Shown here one piece after another: positions 57,420 through 64,000 of a stretch of 64,000 nt of DNA. The first letter of the stretch is position 1; each line of letters starts with the position of its first letter. The stretch is from Mycocentrospora acerina. Lineage: Eukaryota; Ascomycota; Dothideomycetes; Pleosporales. Where the stretch lies: NCBI GenBank assembly GCA_022701365.1, contig JAKUHH010000040.1, forward strand, positions 930,001-994,000, given 5' to 3'. A program made the position numbers and the translations under genes. The notes beneath the pieces were generated by a model, which was not told the origin of the DNA, searched no databases, and saw only the letters and a program-made list of their open reading frames with translations.

Positions 57420-57710
57420 ACATTGGTACGACGACGAAAGGAGAAAAAATCTCGCACCCGCACCACACACACACCGCTTGATCGGATATCTGCACACCAC
57501 ACCGCATACCGCACGCGATGAAAGGGTGACACAACACAAAAAAACTAGGGAACAAACAAACAAACAATCAACCAAAACTTACAAATAAAAATAGAAATAA
57601 GTTAGAGATTGTTTTGATTTCTATTTCATTTATATATTTATATATATCGCTATAATAGTATAATACATGAGAAACTGCTTCTCCTTCCCCATTCATTGTT
57701 TCTTTTCCTT

Positions 57711-57782
57711 TCTCTCTCTCTCTCTCTCTCTCAAAAACTCACCAAGTAGATGGGTAGGTAGGTAGGTAGGTAGGTAGGTAGG
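57711..57782. repeat. (TC)11 run followed by a third TAGG cluster
   Basis: A TC dinucleotide run at 57,711-57,732 and a GTAG tetranucleotide run at 57,752-57,782, about 400 bases beyond the TOP1 stop. Confidence 0.85.
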
Positions 57783-58196
57783 GTACCTACTTCCACGCCA
57801 TCACCACGCAGAGAGGAGAAGAAAGAGAGAAAATACATATTTACCCTTCTAACCAAACCCGTCATATCCTCCCATCCTTCCAAAAAAAAAGAAGGCAAGT
57901 GCACAAAACAGCAGCAGCAGCATAAATGAAGAAATATCGCAAAAAAAAAATAAGGGGGAGACCGACGAATGCACCGATGCAGAAGAGGAATAAAAAAAAA
58001 GAGACATTATTGGCAGAAATTCCGATGCTTTTTTACCCGTCCGAAAATCAGTTCCTCGTCAATTCGGTATATAGGTTTCAATATACCCCCCACCCCCCTC
58101 GGCCGAACTGGAACATCCCGCCATGTAGTGTCGTACGAAAACTCGCTTTTTTTTTCTTCGTCGTCGTCTTCGTCTTCGTCCTCTAGACAAACCCGT

Positions 58197-61100
58197 CTAA
58201 AACTCCCAGTCCTCGTCTACAGACTTGATTGCCCAATCAAACTTCTCACGTAGCGTCTTGGAGAAGAACTTTTCAATCGGGACGTCGAATTTCTTGGAAA
58301 AGACGACGGTGAGACGGGGATCAATGTAGTTCTGCGCTTTGTTAGCAACTTGCTCACTGTCACAAACGACAAACTACATGGACTCACGATTTTCGATGTT
58401 CCTAGGGCAACCTCCTTGTTGCCCTCCTTGTCCTCCATCTGAATCTTCATGTTCTCGATGCGCTGGTTCAGCTTCTCAACGGCCGTCTCGAGCTTGTCGA
58501 CCGTCGGGCCCTTGCCCTCAGCCTCGATCTTGCCAGTCTTGTTCTCCTTCTTGTACTTGTTGGCGAGCTCAGTGACCTTTTCGAGGCGCTCCTGAAGCTC
58601 CTTGGGCTTCATCTCCTTTTCATTCTCTGCCGCGAGCTTCTCGTTATCTTTTTCAAATTTCTTGGTGATTTTCTGGCGCAGCTCTTCGACCTCGGCCTCC
58701 TGATGTTGCTTTACCCAGTCCATGTCAAGATCTGCTGGTCGTTCAAAGTATTCAGCTCCCTTCTTCTTCTTGATCTTGCCATCCACGTCAATCATCATCA
58801 TCTTTGTCCTCCACACCTGATAACGAAGCCCGTTCATCTGGGAGAGGTTAGCGCGTGTCACTGGATAAACAAAAAAAAGAGTCAACGCACCTTTTCCTGC
58901 ATCTTTTCTATGGTGCCAGCATGACCGGCGGCAACAGTACGCTTGTGATTACACAAGATGGCGACCTCACGATTGGCGTCGTTATAGGCCTTGATCTTCT
59001 CTTGAACTGTGCCGGTTGCCTTCATCTCCTTCAAAAGCCTAGCCATGGTGTAGGACGCATTGTAGGTACGGAAGACCTTTGCAGTCAATCCAGGCATGTA
59101 ATTGGTCAAGTGCTTGTTCAAAGCAGACGTCTATTGTTGTTAGTTGAATCCACCACACAAAGTCATGATTCTACTCACTGTCAGACGGTCAAAGATGTCG
59201 TCGCCAGTCGTCTTTGGCTCTTTCTTGAAGATTTTGAGGTTCTTGAATACCTGCTGATCGACCTCAACCTCATCGTAGAATCGGATACTGTCTTTACCCA
59301 AGAAATCGAAGATGACCGTATTCGGCGGCTTCAGGCTAACGTGCTGGAACTTGAGAGAGCAGCAGCCAACAGTGTCTGCTTCGTCTTCACCCTTCTCATT
59401 ACCCGCACGTAGCGCAAACTGATCGATCAAGTAGATGGCGGTAGCTCGTTGGCGATCAGCCATCTTTTCAGATTTGAGCTCTTTTCTGTAATCTTGTCGA
59501 ATGCGATCAATGTGCTTCTTGAGCTCTCGAGCCTTTTCAAACTTCTTGTAATCACTTTGACCCTTGATGTCCGAGTTTGCGGCAAGCATGACATACTTGT
59601 AGGCACCGTTGATATTTTCTTGCCACATGGCAAGCCATGTACCTTCGTGGTCGTGCTTGATCTCCTTCCAGCGATGGCCAGCCGGGGGCTCTGGAACTTT
59701 GGCCTTTTCGCCAATGTTGATGGTGATTTGTTCTGGCGACACGCGCTTCTTCACACGGCCAGTCTTGGGATGCTCGCCTCGACCACGGAAGAGACCTGGA
59801 GGTTCGACACGAAAGTTGCCAACTTTCTGCTTACGACCGTCCCACGTGCAGAACATGTAAGCGGCCTCTTCAGTCTCCTTTTCGGCTTTCAGGGCCTTCT
59901 TCTCAGCCGCCGTAAGAGACTTCTTCTTAGCGCGCTCCGAGTCGAACCACTCGAAGATGGGCTTGAAGTCGCACTTTTCAAACTTCTTGATCTTGACAGT
60001 GTTGCCATCCTTGTCCTTGCCATGCCCAGTCTTGTCCAAGATGGTTGTAAAGTCCTCGAAGAAATTCTTGTTGAACGTAGGATTCTCGACGTTGACTGTA
60101 GAATTCAACATGCTCCCGTAAAAGGTCGCGACTTCTTCGGCCTCTGGTTGCAGCGTGACGGGTATGCCATCATAGACCAGTTTGACATGCTTGGGCAAGG
60201 GTTCGTACTCGGGCGGAAAGACGACGCCGCTGTGTTCGAGAGTGTCCCACTTCTTGGTTCCGTCACTCTTGCCAGCATCTTCCCACCAACGGTATTCCTC
60301 CTCCTCTTCATCTGCTTCGCGATCCTCTTCGGTTTGCTCAGCCTTCTCGGCCTTTACTTTGGCCTTGGCCTTTTTCGCAGGGGGTGTCGCCGCGGGCTTT
60401 GCCTGAGCCTTCTTCGCGGCAGGCTTCCTGGCAAGAGGCGCGTCGGAATCGGATTCCTCCTTCTTGACCTGCTTTGCCTTCTTCACTGGCGCTTTCTTCT
60501 TCGCAAGAGGGATGTCGTCGTCGCTGTCGCTGACAACCTTTGGCTTGCGCTTGACTACAGGCTTCTCCTTGCCTCGTATCGCCTTGGCTTCCTTCTCGGC
60601 AGCCTTTTCGATCGACTCTTTCTTCTTTAGCAGCTTGGTAGTCAAGGGCGTGTCCGAATCCGAGGATTCTCCAATCTGATTGGCGCTAGCTTTAGGAAGG
60701 ACTCTGGCCTTGAGAGGCACATCGCTAAGATCCGACGAGTCGTCTCTCGAGGGCTTTGCTTGTTGAGATGTCCGCCGTCGCTTACTCTGTGGAGAGTTAG
60801 CGCATTGAGCATATAGAGGGACTGGTGATTGCACGCACCAATGGTTTCTCATCATCCTCGGAGCCGCTTGCGTCTTTGTACGTCTTGCCGTTTGTGATGT
60901 TGCTGCGAGACTTGCGCTTGCCATTGGCGTTGCCATTGGTAGCCGGCTCGTCAACGTCCATCTTGTCGACCGGGCCCATACGAATGGAGATGCCGGGCTC
61001 GACGTGGCCGTTGGAGGGAGCCTGCTTGTCTAAAGCCTTGTCCAACGCCTTGGGGATGCGGTCCGCTGAGACTGCTGTGAGAAGGGTGTGGTCAGCCATG

Positions 61101-61302
61101 TTGGCGCGCGCATAGACGTTGGGAGATTTGCGTGGGATGAGCCGAGGGATGGGAGGCGCAAGGGCGGAAGCGTAGAGCTTCACGAGCACGCTTGTCGCGT
61201 AAGAGAAGGGAAGACGTGGAGCTTGGGAGCAGCGCCAAGTGGTAGAAACTCACCTCCGTCCTTTGCCCGCACAAGAGGCGTGTCGTCGTCTGAGGAGGAC
61301 AT
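58197..61302 (-). CDS. TOP1: DNA topoisomerase I (type IB)
   Basis: Nuclear enzyme that relaxes supercoils through a transient 3'-phosphotyrosyl nick. Six exons: 61254-61302, 60839-61074, 59179-60786, 58891-59130, 58388-58837 and 58197-58331, all in phase, giving 905 residues. The start [17 protein letters not shown] and the N-terminal 220 residues are the usual acidic/lysine-rich linker with nuclear-localisation-like KRKPK and [10 protein letters not shown]. The core holds [18 protein letters not shown], the catalytic arginine region [27 protein letters not shown] and the histidine region [10 protein letters not shown] charged coiled-coil linker follows ([20 protein letters not shown]). The last intron lies directly before the codon pair for Asn-Tyr of TSKINYIDPRL, so the catalytic Tyr863 is the second residue of the last exon. 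The first intron, 179 bases, is the least certain. Confidence 0.95.
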
Positions 61303-61479
61303 GGCGGGAGCGAATCGTATGCGCTAGAATCGCTGCAAGGCAGGGATTGGACCGTCGACGTGTTCAGCTTTGGCTGGAGTCGACCCGAGAAATCGAGTGG
61401 AAGCGGCCGAGCTGGCGCAAAACGCGTGCGGAAGTCGCACTAGAGCGCGAGTTGAGCAGACGAAGACGCGGTGCACAGT

Positions 61480-61511
<32 letters not shown>

Positions 61512-62357
61512 ATGAGGATGAGGATGAGAGGGCGGTGGTGGTGGAGGACGAAGAGGAAAAGAGAGGGAAAGACGATGGACGGGTGGAGAAAGAGGAACGC
61601 TGGGTTTAAGTGACCAGGACCGCGAACCAAGCCGATCGCTCGAGTCGCTTGCGCACGGGTCCCGCGGCCTCTGCGAAAATGAGGCAAGTAATGCTCGCAA
61701 CGGGGTTGAGGTGCACGCGCAAGGCTGCGAGGGCGAGCGCAGGCGGGTGGTTCAGTGAGTCTGGGTGTGAGTGTGAAGGGTGAGTGAGAGGGAGAGGGAG
61801 AGTGAGAGGCGTGGTATTTCTTGTTGGTGAGAGCGTGTTGTGATTGTATTGTATTGTATTGCCAGCCAGGCGCTTCGTCTTCCCATACGGCGACTTCCAT
61901 ACATCGTGCATGGCCCTGGGCACCATCCTCGACTGACAGCACTCTTTTCCTTTTGGCCAACCGTCAGCCCTGGCCGTGGTCTGCTGGAAACACGGGTGCC
62001 TGTCTGCACAGCGGCGGTGGTACAGACGACGCCCAAATGCGCCGAGTTGCTCGCGTCGTGATGCTCCAACGTGAGCCCTGCCGCTCCTCGCAGCGCCCGT
62101 CACCCACAACCCGTCGCGTCAACACATGACCCGTCGCCAGATGAATTCCGTGGTCCATGACGCTCTGCGCCGGGACGCCCGCGCGACCCCAGGCGCAGTG
62201 TTCGCAGGGCCCGTCTGGACAGCTGCATGGTCCCGCTCACGTGACGGCGCCAAGCACAGCAACTTTGAGCCCGAAGGCCCGCAGCAAGCTCGCCAGCAAC
62301 CGCAGAACCACTCTACACTCGGGCAGTCGCCATCTCCTCCCATCTCCAATCCTCGCC
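61303..62357. promoter_or_regulatory. Divergent promoter region of TOP1 and ATP3
   Basis: About 1.05 kb between two divergent housekeeping start codons. It holds both promoters and leaders. It contains a GACGAG/GATGAG hexamer tract at 61,481-61,530, a GAGAGG run near 61,786-61,810 and a TATTG run near 61,845-61,862. Open frames through it are arginine-rich or acidic products of these repeats, not genes. Confidence 0.6.
61481..61530. repeat. GACGAG/GATGAG hexamer tract
   Basis: About eight hexamers that drift from gacgag to gatgag, roughly 180 bases upstream of the TOP1 start codon. On the TOP1 strand the tract is pyrimidine-rich. Confidence 0.85.
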
Positions 62358-63597
62358 ATGATGCTGTCTCGAGCTGCGCGCCCGGCTCTCAAGGCTGGCA
62401 TGGCCGCCGCCGCCGCCCGGTACGCTGCACCCCGACCCGCCGTTTGAGCTTTTTCCGCGCCCTCCGCACTCGCCATTGCGTTGCCATTGGGGCTGCCATT
62501 GCCATTGCACGGCCATTGCACGGCCATTGCACGGCCATTGCATCGTCGCTGCACGGCCGTGGCATGGCATGGCCATCTCCACCACTTGCTTCGAGTGCTG
62601 ACTAGACTGTGCTGCCCGCAGGCCCGCCACCCTCGCCGTCTCCAACGCCGCCGGCTATGCCACGCTCCGTGAAATCGAGGGCCGCCTCAAGTCGATCCGC
62701 AACATTGAGAAGATCACCAAGACGATGAAGGTCGTCGCCTCGACCAAGCTCACGCGCGCCCAAAAGGCCATGCACACGTCGCGCTCCTACGGCCAGACGT
62801 CCAACACCCTCTTCGACAGCGCCGAGACGCAGCCCATCCAGGGCGAGGGCAAGAAGACGCTCATTGTCGTCTGCAGCTCCGACAAGGGTCTCTGCGGCGG
62901 TATCCACTCGGGCATGTCGAGGCGCGTCAGGAAGATGTTGCTCGAGGCCCCCGAGGCCGACCTTGCCATTATCGGCGAGAAGTGCAAGGCCCAATTGGGC
63001 CGTTCCAACAGCAAGAACGTCGTGCTCAGCTTTGCCGGTGCAGGCAAGGATGTGCCCACGTTTGCCGACGCCGCCTCCATTGCCGACCAGATCTCGCTGC
63101 TGCCCACCGACTACGCCTCGATCCAGATTGTGTACAACAAGTTCATCAACGCTTCGTCGTACGAGGCCACCGTCCAGGAGGCGTACTCTGTCGAGGCCAT
63201 CTCGCAGTCTCGTATGTGTTGACGTGATATATATATAATGCATGACAAGTCTAATTTGTATTTGCAGCCCAGTACTCTGCTTTTGAGATTGAGGACGAGG
63301 TTCTCCCCAACCTCCGCGAATACTCGTTTGCCAACTCTCTCTTCTGGGTATGTTGATTGATGTGTAGTGTTTTGGGGGGGTTTTTTTTTCTCCAAGGGTA
63401 TACTAACAGTTGTACAGGCTCTTGCCGAAGGCCACGCTTGCGAGCAGTCTGCGCGTCAAAACGCCATGGACAATGCGTCCAAGAACGCTGGCGAGATGAT
63501 CAACAAGTTCCAGATTCTGTACAACCGTACCCGTCAAGCCGTCATTACTGGCGAACTTGTCGAGATTATCACTGGTGCTGCCGCCTCTGAGGGTTAG
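62358..63597 (+). CDS. ATP3: Mitochondrial F1-ATP synthase gamma subunit
   Basis: Central rotor shaft of mitochondrial ATP synthase. Four exons: 62358-62419, 62622-63211, 63268-63347 and 63418-63597, in matching phase, giving 303 residues, close to yeast Atp3. The N-terminus ([20 protein letters not shown]) is a basic, alanine-rich mitochondrial presequence, and the mature start is near [20 protein letters not shown] followed by [13 protein letters not shown], the family signature. [18 protein letters not shown] is the second conserved block, and the C-terminal helix reads [20 protein letters not shown] with [16 protein letters not shown], also a family signature. A second ATG directly follows the first. 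The first intron (202 bases) contains an 11-base tandem repeat. The 3' flank carries a perfect hairpin. Confidence 0.96.
62502..62545 (+). repeat. 11-base tandem repeat inside ATP3 intron 1
   Basis: Three exact ccattgcacgg units and a fourth ending in tcg, preceded by degenerate gccattg words from 62,471. The array lies wholly within the first intron (62,420-62,621), and changes in copy number would not touch the protein. Confidence 0.9.
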
Positions 63598-63714
63598 ATG
63601 TAGCATTTTTGAAAGTGCACAGACAAGGCAGAAATGTATTTGTGATTGAACATGTGGAGCCATGAGATTTAGAGTAGAAGTCCCGAAAATGAGGCTCTCC
63701 TTTTTTTTTCCCTT

Positions 63715-63774
63715 CTAATTCAATACCATTCCATGTTTCTCATACGTAAGAAACATGGAATGGTATTGAATTAG
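63715..63774. repeat. Perfect 26-bp inverted repeat with 8-base loop
   Basis: The left arm 63,715-63,740 (ctaattcaataccattcc...) is the exact reverse complement of the right arm 63,749-63,774 (...ggaatggtattgaattag). The loop is catacgta. It lies 118 bases beyond the ATP3 stop codon, so it may be transcribed in the 3' untranslated region. Confidence 0.97.
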
Positions 63775-63840
63775 TGTAGAAAACAAGTACTCTATCAATT
63801 TGGTGTGTTTATGTATGTGTTTATTCATGTGCGTTGTGTG

Positions 63841-63900
63841 TCTTTTATGTGTTTATTGATGTGTGTTGTGTCTTTTATGTGTTTATTGATGTGTGTTGTG
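63841..63900 (+). repeat. Two exact copies of a 30-base direct repeat
   Basis: The 30-base unit beginning tcttttatgtgtttattgat occurs twice head to tail, 63,841-63,870 and 63,871-63,900. A degenerate third copy precedes it at about 63,808-63,840. Confidence 0.95.
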
Positions 63901-64000
63901 TGAGTCTGTGGAACAGATTGCGTGTTTAATTCCATTTACGTGTGGTAATGCTCCTCTGATGGTAAATGTGTATATTTTAGTATATGTATGATTTGTTGTA

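Larger units (their letters stand above)
55478..58196. other. Intergenic region rich in simple repeats
   Basis: About 2.7 kb with no gene I can support. The left part is GC-rich and is the promoter side of the epimerase gene. From 57,060 to 57,940 it is dominated by simple repeats (CT-rich runs, GTAG tetranucleotides, ATGC words) and is the 3' flank of TOP1. A 55-codon frame at 56,704 (MSYAQQHLLAQKPTPEPPGR) has no further support. Confidence 0.5.
63598..64000. other. 3' flank of ATP3
   Basis: No gene is seen before the window ends. The stretch is T/G-rich and contains the perfect hairpin and the 30-base direct repeat listed separately. Confidence 0.5.

Noticed and set aside
59449..60630. Plus-strand 393-codon open frame
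   Set aside because: It lies antisense to the TOP1 third exon, whose protein is strongly conserved. Its Leu/Phe-rich product is the expected shadow of Lys/Glu-rich coding sequence.
61370..62645. Several Arg-rich or acidic frames between TOP1 and ATP3
   Set aside because: Products of the GACGAG and GAGAGG repeats and GC-rich promoter sequence.
1..64000. CRISPR arrays, bacterial operons, prophage or intact transposons
   Set aside because: The repeats found are microsatellites and short tandem arrays without spacers. No transposase, reverse transcriptase or terminal repeat pair was seen, and the genes have fungal introns.

Overview
The window looks like nuclear DNA of a filamentous ascomycete (Pezizomycotina; a Dothideomycete is my guess from gene style, not proven). 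The evidence is a set of eukaryotic housekeeping genes (SIN3, VPS8, RAX2, TOP1, ATP3) interrupted by short GT...CTRAC...AG introns of about 47-200 bases, fungal family members (intracellular GH3 beta-glucosidase with a PA14 insert, Dal5/FEN2-type transporter, F-box-like protein), and long AT-richer intergenic stretches. I found no tRNA, rRNA, CRISPR array or intact transposon by eye.

Layout. 0.4-9.8 kb: a GH3 beta-glucosidase and the SIN3 corepressor, both on the plus strand. 11.5-12.4 kb: two small single-pass membrane proteins in tandem. 13.1-14.1 kb: a DapA-family lyase/aldolase on the minus strand. 14.2-19.6 kb: about 5.4 kb with no supportable gene. 19.6-21.2 kb: a major-facilitator transporter. 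23.4-29.6 kb: VPS8 (CORVET) and a GPALPP-motif protein, divergent across a 458-base promoter. 30.1-32.7 kb: a divergent pair made of an F-box-like protein and an unrecognised two-exon protein. 34.8-38.5 kb: RAX2, a polarity landmark.

From about 39.6 to 53.9 kb the sequence becomes visibly AT-richer and gene-poor. It holds a broken PAF-acetylhydrolase-like gene, an intact Cys-nucleophile alpha/beta hydrolase, a four-exon gene for a small secreted Cys/Thr-rich protein, a large low-complexity protein and a doubtful coding relic. From 54 kb to the end the sequence is GC-richer and conserved again: an NAD-dependent epimerase/dehydratase, DNA topoisomerase I, and the ATP synthase gamma subunit divergent from TOP1.

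Most genes are independent housekeeping units rather than a pathway. SIN3 and TOP1 act in the nucleus, VPS8 in endosome tethering, RAX2 at the cell cortex and ATP3 in mitochondria. The accessory interest is in the AT-rich block. The most notable items are the secreted four-cysteine protein at 47,760-48,617, the hydrolase/pseudogene neighbourhood at 41.8-44.9 kb, the paired small membrane proteins at 11.5-12.4 kb, and a perfect 26-bp hairpin just downstream of ATP3. Exon limits were worked out by hand from splice motifs and reading phase; where more than one solution fits, this is said.
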